Assembly: GCF_023349185.1 (NCBI RefSeq)
Contig: NZ_JAKIKY010000011.1
Coordinates: 115,043-179,042, forward strand
Direction of reading: 5' to 3'
DNA: 64,000 nucleotides
Source: Shewanella aquimarina
GTDB taxonomy: Bacteria > Pseudomonadota > Gammaproteobacteria > Enterobacterales > Shewanellaceae
In this document: positions 54,187-63,566 of the stretch, one piece after another
How positions within the stretch are numbered: the first letter of the stretch is position 1
Layout of the letters: the number at the start of each line of letters is the position of its first letter
Made by a program: the position numbers and the translations under genes
The notes under the pieces: generated by a model
What the model saw: only the letters and a program-made list of their open reading frames with translations
What the model was told of the DNA's origin: nothing
The model's database searches: none

Positions 54187-54853
54187 CTTGAGTGGTCGCC
54201 ATTTGGGTATCGAAGAAGTGGGACAGTTGCTCACCATCGAGTTCACTCGCAGGCTTATCGAGCACTAACTTGCCCTCGCTAAGCCCTATTATGCGATCGA
54301 AATGTTTCAGTGCCAGCTCACTATCGTGCAGCACCATGATAACCGTCTCATGGCGCGCCTTGACCAGGCTAAGCAGGCGCTGAGCCATCACTGGGTCCAG
54401 GGCGGAGAATGACTCATCGCCGATGAAGGTCGGTTTTTCCTGATAGAGTGCCCGTGCCAGGGCAACCCGTTGGCGCTGGCCACCGGATAGTGAAGAGACA
54501 GTTTTTTGCAGCGGCGCCTCGAGGTACAGCTCAGCACACAGCCTGGCCACCTCTTCACGTCTCGCCGCCATTGGCCAGGCGAGATTCAATAGGTTATAGG
54601 CAGAAGAGTGCCTGGCCAAAGCGCCCATATAGACGTTATGAAACACGCTCAGGGCATCGACCAAACCTTGGGACTGACTGCACAGGGCAGCATCTTGTTT
54701 AAGCTGCTGATAGATATAGCCGAGCAGCGTCGACTTACCCGCTCCCGAGGGGCCGACTATGGCTAAAGACTCTCCCTGCTTAATCGACAAGTCGAGATCG
54801 TCGATGACCCGAGTCTCGCGATAACTCAGGGAGAGTGATGCTATGTGAAGCAC
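54179..54853 (-). CDS. PhnC-like ABC transporter ATPase
   Basis: A 224-residue ATPase with Walker A GPSGAGKSTLLGYIY, signature LSGGQRQRVALARALYQ and Walker B region IGDESFSALDP, in which the usual DEP is DES. It powers the import of the ligand bound by the upstream periplasmic protein. It follows the PhnD-like gene by 4 bp and overlaps the permease start. Confidence 0.9.
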   Translation of the reverse strand: MLHIASLSLSYRETRVIDDLDLSIKQGESLAIVGPSGAGKSTLLGYIYQQLKQDAALCSQSQGLVDALSVFHNVYMGALARHSSAYNLLNLAWPMAARREEVARLCAELYLEAPLQKTVSSLSGGQRQRVALARALYQEKPTFIGDESFSALDPVMAQRLLSLVKARHETVIMVLHDSELALKHFDRIIGLSEGKLVLDKPASELDGEQLSHFFDTQMATTQDV

Positions 54854-54857
54854 AGAA

Positions 54858-55712
54858 TTAGTCTAACAGGCCGATCGCCGTCGCCACAGACTCGATTGGC
54901 TCGTAGTCTGCGTTATCGGCCTCAACAAACGACTGACGCGGGAAGCTGGCCAGTAGATCTGGATCTTTCATCTCTAGCAGGGCCTTGGTCAACTTCTCGG
55001 TAAAGCCATCACCGAAGCGCTGATCGGCATCGGCACGTACCGTCCACTGATAGTCTGGATAGGCAGGTGTTTCCCAGATAACCTTTACCTTGCTGGTATC
55101 GACAGTGCCGTTGGCTACAGCCGTTTCCCACACCTTATAGTTTACCGCGCCCACCTGATAGGCACCGGCCTCTACCTGGGCTATGGTGCGGCTATGATCG
55201 CCAGAGAAACCGATTCGGGTAAAGATATCCTTCACCTGTTTGCCCATATTACGCTCAATATAAAACTGCGGCATCAGGCGACCAGAGGTAGAACCTTTCG
55301 AACCAAAGGTAAAGGTATAACCGTTCAGGTTAGGAAAGTTGCTTGATTGCTCGAGCGGCGTCGAGGCATTGGCGATAAAGAAGCTCTTAAAATATTGATC
55401 TTCATAGCCCTGAGCGATGGCCTGTGAGCCTGGTACCAGGCGTCTTGCCTGCACCCCAGATAGGCCGCCAAACCAGGCCAACTGCACCTGATTATTACGA
55501 AATGCCGTTACGGCTGCGGCGTATGATTTCACCGGCACATAGTTCACCTCAACGCCTAGCTCGGCCTCCAGGTACTTAGCCACCTTGTTAAAGCGTGTCT
55601 TGAGCTGACTCTCGTTTTCATCCGGAATCGCGGTAAAGGTAAAGGTCTCGGCCAAGGTCGCCGGCACAAACAGACAGGTAAAGATCAGGGGTAAAATTTT
55701 AGCGAAGGACAT
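54858..55712 (-). CDS. PhnD-type substrate-binding protein (phosphonate/phosphite/selenate-like)
   Basis: A 284-residue periplasmic protein with a signal peptide (MSFAKILPLIFTCLFVPATL, cleaved after Ala near 21). It has the PhnD family pattern VAKYLEAELGVEVNYVPVKS, NNQVQLAWFGGLSGV and GSKGSTSGRLMPQFYIE. Relatives bind phosphonates or phosphite; a branch with similar N-terminal FTAIPDENES is often named selenate-binding in annotations. The substrate cannot be told from sequence alone. First gene of the operon. Confidence 0.85.
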   Translation of the reverse strand: MSFAKILPLIFTCLFVPATLAETFTFTAIPDENESQLKTRFNKVAKYLEAELGVEVNYVPVKSYAAAVTAFRNNQVQLAWFGGLSGVQARRLVPGSQAIAQGYEDQYFKSFFIANASTPLEQSSNFPNLNGYTFTFGSKGSTSGRLMPQFYIERNMGKQVKDIFTRIGFSGDHSRTIAQVEAGAYQVGAVNYKVWETAVANGTVDTSKVKVIWETPAYPDYQWTVRADADQRFGDGFTEKLTKALLEMKDPDLLASFPRQSFVEADNADYEPIESVATAIGLLD

Positions 55713-55952
55713 ATCCAGGCCTAATAGAGTATAAAATTAACCGGATTCTAACCATTTGACAGGCAAATTAACAGGTACAAGAAGCCCCTATTGCTCACAA
55801 AATGCTAACGACTAAAGCCTGTTTGAAGATGAGTCAGTCCCTGTTAAGCTAACCTATTATAAAGTAATGTTTTATAAAACGTCCTCCGCTTGGTTAACAA
55901 TTGCCCAACCGGCTAACTAAGCGAGAACACAAATAAACGATAGGCAAAACAT

Positions 55953-56627
55953 ATGAGAATTTTGGTCGTTGAAGATGATCCCCTCCTGTCCCACCACCTC
56001 AAGGTACAGCTGAGTGAATTAGGCAACCAGGTTCAGGTTGCCCTGACCGCCAAAGAGGGCTTTTATCAGGCGACTAACTACCCCATAGACATCGCCATCA
56101 TCGACCTGGGTCTGCCGGATCAGGATGGTATTGCCCTGATCCAATCGCTACGTAAGGCAGATCTCAAGGCACCCATCCTCATCCTGACCGCCCGGGTCAA
56201 CTGGCAGGATAAGGTCGAGGGGCTAAACGCCGGCGCCGACGACTACCTGGTAAAGCCCTTCCAGAAAGAGGAACTGGTCGCTAGACTAGACGCCTTGGTG
56301 CGCCGCAGTGCAGGCTTCGTCAAACCGCAGATCACCAGTGGCCCCCTGGAGCTGGATCTGGCCGCTAAGCAGGTCACACTGGATCAGAGCCCGATGGAAG
56401 TTACGGCCTTCGAATATCAGATTCTGGAATACCTGATGCGCCACTGTCACGAGGTGGTCGCCAAACAGCGACTACTGGACGTGATCTATGGCGATAAGGA
56501 GGGTGATCCCAACACCATAGAGGTGATGGTGAGCCGCCTACGCAAGAAACTCTCCAAGGGTGGCCTGGAAAACCCCATCGCCACCATTCGTGGTCAAGGC
56601 TACAAGTTTAATCTGCCATGCAAATAA
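55953..56627 (+). CDS. phoP: OmpR-family response regulator PhoP
   Basis: A 224-residue regulator: N-terminal receiver MRILVVEDDPLLSHHLKVQL with phospho-Asp in IAIIDLGLPDQDG, and a C-terminal winged helix ending TIRGQGYKFNLP. It matches E. coli PhoP across the length. It overlaps phoQ by 10 bp. It is divergent from the PhnD-like transporter; the 240 bp between contain a TTATAAA/TTTATAA inverted repeat at about 55857-55877 but no clear PhoP box. Confidence 0.92.
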   Translation: MRILVVEDDPLLSHHLKVQLSELGNQVQVALTAKEGFYQATNYPIDIAIIDLGLPDQDGIALIQSLRKADLKAPILILTARVNWQDKVEGLNAGADDYLVKPFQKEELVARLDALVRRSAGFVKPQITSGPLELDLAAKQVTLDQSPMEVTAFEYQILEYLMRHCHEVVAKQRLLDVIYGDKEGDPNTIEVMVSRLRKKLSKGGLENPIATIRGQGYKFNLPCK

Positions 56628-57967
56628 GGTTTAAGCCCAAGCAACGTTTGCTCACGCGGATGTTTCTCACCTCACTCTCCATCATCGCCCTGGTGGGCTT
56701 CGGCCTGGCCTGGCTGGTCAATTTGTTATACGCCCAAAATAGCTATAACGAGGAGACCGCCGAGCTTATCGCCGAGATTCCCAAGGTGGCCGCCGAACTG
56801 AGGGAGCACGACCTGATCCCCGAAACCTCTGAGTGGCTGGAGGAGAACAACACCCCCCAAAAATATATCATCGCCAGCTGTGATGAGGAGTTCAAACAGG
56901 TGTGGACCTCCTCCCTAGCCGTGGATCGCGGCCTGTTCGACACTTGTGAGCGCTTCAACGAGATACGCTTCGACTCACCGCCCTACTACCTCAACCTCGC
57001 AGACAGTAAAAACTACTTCGTCTATCTGCTGTCGGTGGAGATCGCCAAGCACAAATACAACCTCTTGGTGATGAAGGATGCCCAGAAGCTGGAACAGGAG
57101 TTCGACAAGTTCAGCCGCCGCACCTACTGGCGTTTAGGCATGATCTTGGCCCTGGCCCTGGTGCTATTGATCAGCGCAGGTTACTGGGGGATGCGACCTC
57201 TGGTTCGTATGCGTAACGAACTACAACAGGTCAGCAGCGGTAAGGCCAAGGCGCTCTCGGAGGATTATCCAGTAGAGCTCGAAGGTGTCACCCAGGCACT
57301 TAACCAGCTGCTGGTGCAGTCGAGCGCGCAGCAAGAGCGATACCAAAATGCCATGAATGACCTGGCCCACAGCCTGAAGACGCGCCTGGCGGCGGTGCAC
57401 GCCATTACAGACGACCAGAGTTTGAGTAAGGCGGGCGCCAGCGAGAAGATCATGGAGCAGGTCAGCCAAATGGATCACTTGGTCAAGTATCAGCTCAAGC
57501 GCGCCATGCTGGGGCGCAAGGGACTTAAGCAAGAACAGACCCTGGTCGCGCCGCTGATCGACCAGCTATCGCAGATGTTGTTTAAGGTCTACCGTGACAA
57601 GCAGATCCAATTTAGCGCCGATATTCCGGATGATCAGGTGTTCCCCGGCGACAAAGGGGATCTGATGGAGCTGTGTGGTAACCTGATGGAGAACGCCTTC
57701 AAGCTATGTATCAGCAAGGTAGCGGTCACCGCCCATTACGGCGATAACAGCGAGTTTATCTTGATCGTGGAAGATGACGGCCCGGGGGTACCCGAGGCCA
57801 TTCGTCAACGTATCATTGAGCGCGGCGTGCGCGCCGACACTCAGAAGGCTGGCCAAGGCATAGGACTTGCCGTCTGTAACGAAATCGTCTCCAGTTACAA
57901 CGGCAGCCTCAGCATAGATACCTCATCCCTCGAAGGGGCGAGGTTCACCATCAAGATCCCGCTTTAA
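56618..57967 (+). CDS. phoQ: Sensor histidine kinase PhoQ
   Basis: A 449-residue kinase with two membrane segments (about 15-37 and 172-192) and an acidic periplasmic sensor of about 130 residues. The His box DLAHSLKTRLAAVHAITDDQ and the nucleotide-binding EDDGPGVPEAIRQRIIERGV with GQGIGLAVCNEIV resemble E. coli PhoQ closely. In PhoQ this sensor responds to Mg2+, pH and antimicrobial peptides; the acidic cluster typical of the sensor is less obvious here. Confidence 0.9.
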   Translation: MQIRFKPKQRLLTRMFLTSLSIIALVGFGLAWLVNLLYAQNSYNEETAELIAEIPKVAAELREHDLIPETSEWLEENNTPQKYIIASCDEEFKQVWTSSLAVDRGLFDTCERFNEIRFDSPPYYLNLADSKNYFVYLLSVEIAKHKYNLLVMKDAQKLEQEFDKFSRRTYWRLGMILALALVLLISAGYWGMRPLVRMRNELQQVSSGKAKALSEDYPVELEGVTQALNQLLVQSSAQQERYQNAMNDLAHSLKTRLAAVHAITDDQSLSKAGASEKIMEQVSQMDHLVKYQLKRAMLGRKGLKQEQTLVAPLIDQLSQMLFKVYRDKQIQFSADIPDDQVFPGDKGDLMELCGNLMENAFKLCISKVAVTAHYGDNSEFILIVEDDGPGVPEAIRQRIIERGVRADTQKAGQGIGLAVCNEIVSSYNGSLSIDTSSLEGARFTIKIPL

Positions 57968-58659
57968 CCCACAGGGGCGTAAAGCTTCTCGGCGCGGTTA
58001 AACATCACCCAGGAGGTGGCGATATACTTATCGCCACTGATGGGCATATTGCCCCTGTGACTGTGAGTGAAGCCTGCCGGCGCAATCACCATGGTGCCCT
58101 TCTTCGGCTTAATCTTACGCTGCTGATAGAAGAACTCGGTTTCACCGCCCTCTTCCACATCGTTTAGATAAAACATATAAAGCACGACCCTGTGCAGCGC
58201 CTCATTGTGTCCCATCTGGGGGAATTGCTCAGAGTGCCAATGGGGATAGCCCCCCTTGCCCTGCTGGTAGTGTTGAATATTAATGGTGCCGCTGCGATAC
58301 AGGTACTGCACCAAAGGCTGTACCCTGTGCCTTCCCAGGGTATCGAAGTTGTCTGGGGTCAGCGTCTGTGGCTTACCCTGTTCGTCCGCCAGAGTGACCG
58401 CCACAGCTCCCATCAACCCCAGGGCATATTTTTCAAAATATTGCGCGCTGTGTTTTAGCGTATAATTAAGGAGTTCGTTTCTCAGTGGCAGTAACTCCTG
58501 AAAGTTATCCATGGTTATGTCCCGGCTAATTTTCTTTTCCAGGTCAACACCATGACCCGTAATACCATCAATGACACCAGGATGTGTGTTGACGGTCTCC
58601 ATGAGACGATCGCACAGTTCATCCGGGATGGCATTGGGGTAGACTTCGATGAAATCCAT
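57964..58659 (-). CDS. 2OG-Fe(II) oxygenase (prolyl 4-hydroxylase-like)
   Basis: A 231-residue protein with a double-stranded beta-helix. The iron motif appears as His142-Ser-Glu144 (PHWHSEQ), HxE instead of the common HxD, with a distal His at 199 or 201 and Lys211 for oxoglutarate. Start 58659 (MDFIEVYPNA) is used; a TTG two codons upstream is also possible. Substrate unknown. It converges with phoQ (4-bp overlap) and is divergent from the HD-GYP gene. Confidence 0.82.
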   Translation of the reverse strand: MDFIEVYPNAIPDELCDRLMETVNTHPGVIDGITGHGVDLEKKISRDITMDNFQELLPLRNELLNYTLKHSAQYFEKYALGLMGAVAVTLADEQGKPQTLTPDNFDTLGRHRVQPLVQYLYRSGTINIQHYQQGKGGYPHWHSEQFPQMGHNEALHRVVLYMFYLNDVEEGGETEFFYQQRKIKPKKGTMVIAPAGFTHSHRGNMPISGDKYIATSWVMFNRAEKLYAPVG

Positions 58660-58779
58660 GTACAACTCGCTAATTTAGATAAATTTGTGATGTAACTATG
58701 CTGACACATAGCTTAAGTAATTGTAAAGCCAGCTGGTTCAGATAAAATAACGCGCAACTCAAGGCAAACGTAAAGACAC

Positions 58780-60045
58780 ATGAGCAGAAGCTGTAAGGTA
58801 AAAACAAACCAACTACAAATCGGCAACTTTGTTAGATTACCTGTCTCCTGGAAAGACCATCCCTTTCTATTTAATTCCTTTAGACTCAAGCAAGAAGCTC
58901 AGATCGAACTGATCAAAAAACTCGGTATCGAGTATGTGTTTGTCGACCTGGACAAGAGCAGCGCGCCGCCACTGGGCAAAGAAGATGCCTACGATGCCCC
59001 CAGCTTTCGAGATGAAAACGACCTGACACAGCTCAGTCAGCAGATGAATCAAAATAAGCAAGAGCGTATCGAGCACCTCAAGAAACTCAGGCGCGATCTC
59101 AAGAAAACCGAGCAGGAATTTGACCGCTCGGTCGCCATGATGCGTAACCTAGTAGCCAAGCTGAGAAATCGCCCGCTTAACGCCATTTCCGACGCCAAGG
59201 AGCTGATCAACAGCATCACCGAAGAGCTGCTCAACTCTGACAACCTTGTACTGCACCTGATGAGCGACGCCAAAGACAGCGACGGGATCTACTATCACTC
59301 CCTCAACGTGGCGGTGCTCTCCATGATGATCGCCAAGGAGCTGGATTGGCCAAGAGAGGATATCGAGGCGGTCGGTATGGGCGCCCTGTTCCATGACACG
59401 GGCAAGCTCAAGATCCCACCCCAGCTGCTACGCAAGAAGACGCCGCTCACCCAGCCCGAACTTAACTTCATCAGGCAACACCCGGCCATGGGGATAGAAC
59501 TGTTGAAGCTGGCCAATAACTTCCCCGAAGATGCGGCGCCAATCGTCAGAGATCATCACGAATTTCTCGATGGTAGCGGCTATCCTAGGGGCTTGAAGGC
59601 GGAACAGATCAGCCTGCCGACCCAGCTGGTTGCCGCGGTAAATCTCTACGATCAGCTCTGCCACCCAGAGGGACAGGTGAAGGCTCGAACTCCCTATGCA
59701 GCGCTGGGCTACCTGTATAAAAACTACAAGGAGCGGCTCAATCAGGAGGCAATAGGTAAGCTCATCAAGATGCTCGGCGTCTATCCGCCTGGCAGTGTGG
59801 TGGAGCTTTCCAGCGGACAATATGCCATGGTGATGGCGGTGAACCTCGAGAAAATCCTCTTCCCACGGATCTTGGTATACGATGCCTTAGTGCCTAAAGA
59901 GCAGGCGCCTATCGTGGATCTGGAGAGCGAAGGACTCACTATCGTCAGGTGTATCGCCCCCTCGGCTCTACCTGAAAAGATCTTCAAATATCTGAGCCCC
60001 AGAGAGCGCGTCAGTTATTTCTTCGGTGGCGATAAGAAGGCTTAA
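58780..60045 (+). CDS. HD-GYP cyclic-di-GMP phosphodiesterase with DUF3391 domain
   Basis: A 421-residue protein. The N-terminal DUF3391 region (about 1-130) is followed by an HD-GYP domain with the HD pair FHDTGKLKIPP (near 207) and the diagnostic HHEFLDGSGYPRGLKAEQIS (near 260-280). Such enzymes hydrolyse c-di-GMP to GMP and lower sessile behaviour. A single gene preceded by a short 5' region. With the PilZ-like protein it is one of two c-di-GMP-related genes in the window. Confidence 0.93.
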   Translation: MSRSCKVKTNQLQIGNFVRLPVSWKDHPFLFNSFRLKQEAQIELIKKLGIEYVFVDLDKSSAPPLGKEDAYDAPSFRDENDLTQLSQQMNQNKQERIEHLKKLRRDLKKTEQEFDRSVAMMRNLVAKLRNRPLNAISDAKELINSITEELLNSDNLVLHLMSDAKDSDGIYYHSLNVAVLSMMIAKELDWPREDIEAVGMGALFHDTGKLKIPPQLLRKKTPLTQPELNFIRQHPAMGIELLKLANNFPEDAAPIVRDHHEFLDGSGYPRGLKAEQISLPTQLVAAVNLYDQLCHPEGQVKARTPYAALGYLYKNYKERLNQEAIGKLIKMLGVYPPGSVVELSSGQYAMVMAVNLEKILFPRILVYDALVPKEQAPIVDLESEGLTIVRCIAPSALPEKIFKYLSPRERVSYFFGGDKKA

Positions 60046-60134
60046 AGCACGCCTGACTGTCTTTCTCCGCAGGCCAGACTAAAATTAGAATACTGGCCTT
60101 GCATTATGGTGTTTATGCGCTAAGGGGAAAGAGT

Positions 60135-60443
60135 ATGGTAGAGCTACCCGATTTCGACAGCCTGAAATGGCTGGCGCAGCACGCGCCGCAGCAACTGGCT
60201 ACCCTGCAGAAAAACCTCAACAAGGCCTTGATCAACGAGGCCAATGCCAACAACCGAGCCCAGCTGGAAACCATTCGCCATCACCTCGAGTTCAAGCTAT
60301 CGCGCTGCGCCACGCCTTACGCCCGCAGCTATATGGCGCTGCAGCTGATGAACGATAAATTCATCGCCTTAAACCAGGTGATCAATCAGCCCGACCTTTA
60401 CACGGAAAACAGAGCCAAGGTGCTCTGTTATCCAGGTAAATAG
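60135..60443 (+). CDS. DUF3135 family protein
   Basis: A 102-residue protein, MVELPDFDSLKWLAQHAPQQ onward, with LETIRHHLEFKLSRCATPYA and NQVINQPDLY. It fits DUF3135 in length and pattern. The start at 60135 is chosen because AAGGGGAAAG precedes it; an in-frame ATG at 60099 lacks one. Function unknown. It follows the HD-GYP gene by 89 bp and may be transcribed alone. Confidence 0.8.
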   Translation: MVELPDFDSLKWLAQHAPQQLATLQKNLNKALINEANANNRAQLETIRHHLEFKLSRCATPYARSYMALQLMNDKFIALNQVINQPDLYTENRAKVLCYPGK

Positions 60444-60514
60444 CCTAGAGCATGAGGCTTGAAGTATGAGGCGTGAGACTTAGTCCAAGCTAAGCCGTAA
60501 CAACTAGCCTAAAC

Positions 60515-61462
60515 TTAGAGCCAGCCTTTGCGTTTAAAGAAGAAATAGGTCGAGGCCGCACTACCAATCATCATCATGATCGCCATCGGATAACCCCATT
60601 GCCATTCGAGCTCAGGCATATTGGTAAAGTTCATCCCGTAGGCGCTGGCAATCACAGTAGGAGGCAGGAAGATCACCGCCGCAACCGAGAAGATCTTGAT
60701 GATCTTGTTTTGCTGCAGGCCACTGAAACCCATGGCCGCATCGAGCAAGAAGTTTAACTTATCGAAAATAAACTGACTGTGCGGCATCAGAGACTCGATA
60801 TCCGACAACATCTCCCGTAGATCTTTAAGATCTTCCTCGGTCAACTTGCCACGATAATAACGCTGCATATAACGAAGAGAGCGCTGGGTATCGAGCAAAC
60901 TCAGGCGGATCTTACCGTTAGAGTCTTCCTGCAAGGTGATAAGCTTAAAGACATCGTCCAGCTCGTCACTCTGAAACACCTGCTCGCCCACGTTGTCGAG
61001 CACTGAATAGACATCTTCGATGAGATCCGAGAGATAATCCACCTTGAGGTTGAACAGTTCTAGGAAGAGCGCCTGCGGCGTCTGCACCTCTAAGCGGCCT
61101 AGACGCAAATAGTTACGCAGTAGTCGGATCAGCCCTACATCGTCTTCCCTGAGGGTCACCAGAAACTGGGGGCGCAGGTTAAAGGAAACGTTCACCCCTT
61201 TTACGTCCTGCCCCACACGCTGGGGGAACAGGGAGTTGATGTGCAAGCCGTCCTTGTTTTGATAGAAACGTGCCGAGGCCTCAATTTCGTTAATATCTTC
61301 CTCGTCCGGCAGTTCCTCTGCCGAATAGCCCCTCAGCCATTCACGTTCGTCATCTTCAGGTTTGTAGAGATCTAGCCATAAGGTCCCCTCGGGAACACTG
61401 TCTCGAATATTCAACTCGACAATGGATAACTTATTCGCTTGAAAGACATAAGCCGTGATCAT
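60515..61462 (-). CDS. corA: Magnesium/cobalt transporter CorA
   Basis: A 315-residue pentameric Mg2+ channel, the E. coli length. A cytoplasmic acidic N-terminal domain precedes two C-terminal membrane segments. The ion-selective motif GMNF is in ASAYGMNFTNMPELEWQWGY. Start 61462 (MITAYVFQANK) has a strong ribosome site AGGAGGTCC directly upstream; a start seven codons earlier is unlikely. Confidence 0.96.
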   Translation of the reverse strand: MITAYVFQANKLSIVELNIRDSVPEGTLWLDLYKPEDDEREWLRGYSAEELPDEEDINEIEASARFYQNKDGLHINSLFPQRVGQDVKGVNVSFNLRPQFLVTLREDDVGLIRLLRNYLRLGRLEVQTPQALFLELFNLKVDYLSDLIEDVYSVLDNVGEQVFQSDELDDVFKLITLQEDSNGKIRLSLLDTQRSLRYMQRYYRGKLTEEDLKDLREMLSDIESLMPHSQFIFDKLNFLLDAAMGFSGLQQNKIIKIFSVAAVIFLPPTVIASAYGMNFTNMPELEWQWGYPMAIMMMIGSAASTYFFFKRKGWL

Positions 61463-61622
61463 AGGACCTCCTGAAAAAGACACTTAGATGAAAACTTACC
61501 ACATCCAAGCGCAGGGTATAATTTGGCGTTATTCTACCGAATAACACGCCATTGAACAGCCTAATTGACTGCTAATGAAGGGAATATAACCAAAATAAAA
61601 GTTTAGCCGTCAAAAAGAGAGC

Positions 61623-61991
61623 CTACCTCATATTTGGCGGGGTATCGGCAATCACAATTCGCTCTTGAGTCGACAATCGCACCTTTAGGCCATCTACTGT
61701 AGTAAAGGCATCAGTCTCTAATTCGCGTTTACGCACCTGATAGACCTCCTTCGAAGCCGCGGCTGGCGAGATAATGGTGACATAAACCACCTGATTCCCC
61801 TCTTGCCAGGACCAATACCAATAGGCGCCACTTCCCAGGAGCGCCAGGGCCGCAATACCAAAGGAGAGATACTTAAACACGATTCGTTGCCCCAACTGAC
61901 TGGCAGTGGGTTGACTTGCCACCTTGGGCTTACGAAGATAGGCGATTGCGCCGGCAATCACTAACAGAGTCACTAAAATTTTAGTTAACAC
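61623..61991 (-). CDS. small membrane protein of unknown family
   Basis: A 122-residue protein with a hydrophobic N terminus (KILVTLLVIAGAIAYL, about 4-19) and a second segment (LSFGIAALALLGSGAYWYWS, about 42-61), followed by a soluble domain with IISPAAASKEVYQVRKREL and RLSTQERIVIADTPPN. I do not recognise it. It stands upstream of corA on the same strand, 160 bp away, and divergent from the DUF2057 gene. Confidence 0.75.
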   Translation of the reverse strand: MLTKILVTLLVIAGAIAYLRKPKVASQPTASQLGQRIVFKYLSFGIAALALLGSGAYWYWSWQEGNQVVYVTIISPAAASKEVYQVRKRELETDAFTTVDGLKVRLSTQERIVIADTPPNMR

Positions 61992-62155
61992 GCTACGCTC
62001 CTGGAATTAATTCCCACCATTGTAGGGCCTTAGTTTGCAAATTACTGTAACCCATCCCCCAGGATGCTCAAAAAGCCTAACGGCCACCTGTAAAGTTGTC
62101 CAACTGGGCTGCGAGGTGCTATAACACAGGTAAATTACTCTTTTCTCGGTTTACC

Positions 62156-62938
62156 ATGAAATCTTTAATCCATTGCCTATTCCTGATCCCGCTATTATTT
62201 GTACAAGCGCACGCCGAAGTCACCATCACCCTACCCGATAGCGCCGAGCCACTGCTTCTTAACGGTAAGGATATCAGCAGCCATCGGCTGATCTCACAAA
62301 ATGGTCAACAGCAGCTGGCCTTTAATGCCCGCGCCAGCTACCGCGAATTTGGCCAACAGAAGCGCTTCACCTCAGAGACCCTCATCGTCACCTTCTTGGG
62401 CGAGAACAATCACTACCGCGTCACCCTACCTAAAATCAACTCACCTAGATCAGCTGAAAAATTTAATGACGCCCCCCAAGTCAGTATCACGGATACTCAA
62501 GGCAATAAGGTCGCTTACAAGATAGATAAGTTGCTCAAGGATGGAATTCAGATAGGCCGCGATTACAGCGAAGAGATAAAGGCCTACAACATGGGCCAAG
62601 GCGTTGCGGCCATAGCGGTCAATCAGCTGGTCCAGATGGCACCTAACACCTCAACCAGAGCCTCGACCAGTACCTCAAGCGGCACGGCAAGTCCTGCGGC
62701 GGCCTCCACGACCTTGACAGCGCAGCAAACCACTGCGCCACAGGGCGCTCAGCCTGTTGGCCAGGCAACTAGTCAACCAAGCACTCAGCCTGTAACTCAA
62801 ACAGGCACGTCACGCCGCGATCAGATCAATGTGGGCCAGATGTTAGACTTTTGGTACGAACAAGCAGATGAAGCCACCAGAGAAGCTTTTAAAAAGCGTT
62901 TAGGTCTGATTGAAAAAGAACAGAGAAATGGCCACTAA
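62156..62938 (+). CDS. DUF2057 (YccT) family exported protein
   Basis: A 260-residue protein with a clear signal peptide (MKSLIHCLFLIPLLFVQAHA, 20 residues). The mature start EVTITLPDSAEPLLLNGKDI matches YccT/DUF2057. Residues about 180-220 form a Thr/Ser/Ala-rich linker (ASTSTSSGTASPAAAS) before a C-terminal helical end with QMLDFWYEQADEATREAFKK. E. coli YccT lowers curli formation; here function is unknown. Start 62156 is chosen for the signal peptide. Confidence 0.85.
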   Translation: MKSLIHCLFLIPLLFVQAHAEVTITLPDSAEPLLLNGKDISSHRLISQNGQQQLAFNARASYREFGQQKRFTSETLIVTFLGENNHYRVTLPKINSPRSAEKFNDAPQVSITDTQGNKVAYKIDKLLKDGIQIGRDYSEEIKAYNMGQGVAAIAVNQLVQMAPNTSTRASTSTSSGTASPAAASTTLTAQQTTAPQGAQPVGQATSQPSTQPVTQTGTSRRDQINVGQMLDFWYEQADEATREAFKKRLGLIEKEQRNGH

Positions 62939-63076
62939 CCTCACAGCAATAGCAGATTGAACTTAACGTGTTAATCTTCAGATATGCTAACTGAAAGCTA
63001 AGCTGCCCCAACCTGACCTGATCTAACCACCCGTTAACTATCAGCTCAGGTCTAAGCGAGTACACCTAAACGCAAG

Positions 63077-63102
63077 AAAGCCACCTGAATAAGGTGGCTT
63101 TT
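63077..63102 (+). terminator. terminator of the DUF2057 gene
   Basis: AAAGCCACC (63077-63085), loop TGAATAA, GGTGGCTTT (63093-63101) followed by T; about 140 bp beyond the stop. Confidence 0.75.
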
Positions 63103-63200
63103 CACAGTTGTTTAGTCTTCACTCTTCTAAAAGCCAAACCCAAAGTAGCACCTATCATGACCAGTTTCGCGGAAAAATCAGATATTGCTACAATACTTAC

Positions 63201-63395
63201 CTCACATAGGAGCGTAAGACATCCGTTTATCAAGCGAAGCTTGATGGATGACTGGAGCGCGAAGCAGCTATGCTGCGAACCGAGGGTCTAATGAATAAAG
63301 AGAAAAGGCGTCTGTCATGGCCAAATACTAGCTCACCCAATCTCACATGGGGTCGAAAGGCATCCGCTTATCATGCGAAGCTTGATGGATGGCTG
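63201..63395. repeat. two imperfect 54-bp direct repeats upstream of the rRNA terminator
   Basis: CTCACATAGG opens copy one at 63201-63254; CTCACATGGG opens copy two at 63342-63395. They agree at about 46 of 54 positions and share GCGAAGCTTGATGGATG. No coding frame there is convincing. The non-coding region 62939-63517 otherwise contains only the DUF2057 terminator and short inverted motifs. Confidence 0.65.
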
Positions 63396-63517
63396 CGAGC
63401 TGAGGGCCTGACCGCCATGGATGGCGGAAATGCAGTTTATGAATGGAACAATAAACTGCCACACTGCGTAAGTGGCTGTGTGCTGCGTGTGAAGTAGCAC
63501 TTTCGCAGAGCGTAGAA

Positions 63518-63556
63518 AGCAAAAAGCCCTAGCGTTTTAGGCTAGGGCTTTTTGCT
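63518..63556 (-). terminator. rRNA operon terminator
   Basis: A perfect 16-bp stem, AGCAAAAAGCCCTAGC (63518-63533) with GCTAGGGCTTTTTGCT (63541-63556), lies 10 bp after the 5S end on the minus strand and ends in a T run. Confidence 0.9.
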
Positions 63557-63566
63557 TTATTAGGCG

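Noticed and set aside
55857..55877. possible PhoP box in the phoP upstream region
   Set aside because: The inverted repeat TTATAAA/TTTATAA does not match the direct-repeat PhoP box; I could not find two (T/G)GTTTA units at correct spacing.
63342..63352. resemblance of CTCACATGGGG to the 5S rRNA 3' region, suggesting a second broken 5S gene
   Set aside because: The match is only about 11 bases and the rest of the 5S sequence is absent.
63094..63497. two short open frames between the DUF2057 gene and the rRNA terminator
   Set aside because: They cover repeats, overlap each other and have no family features.
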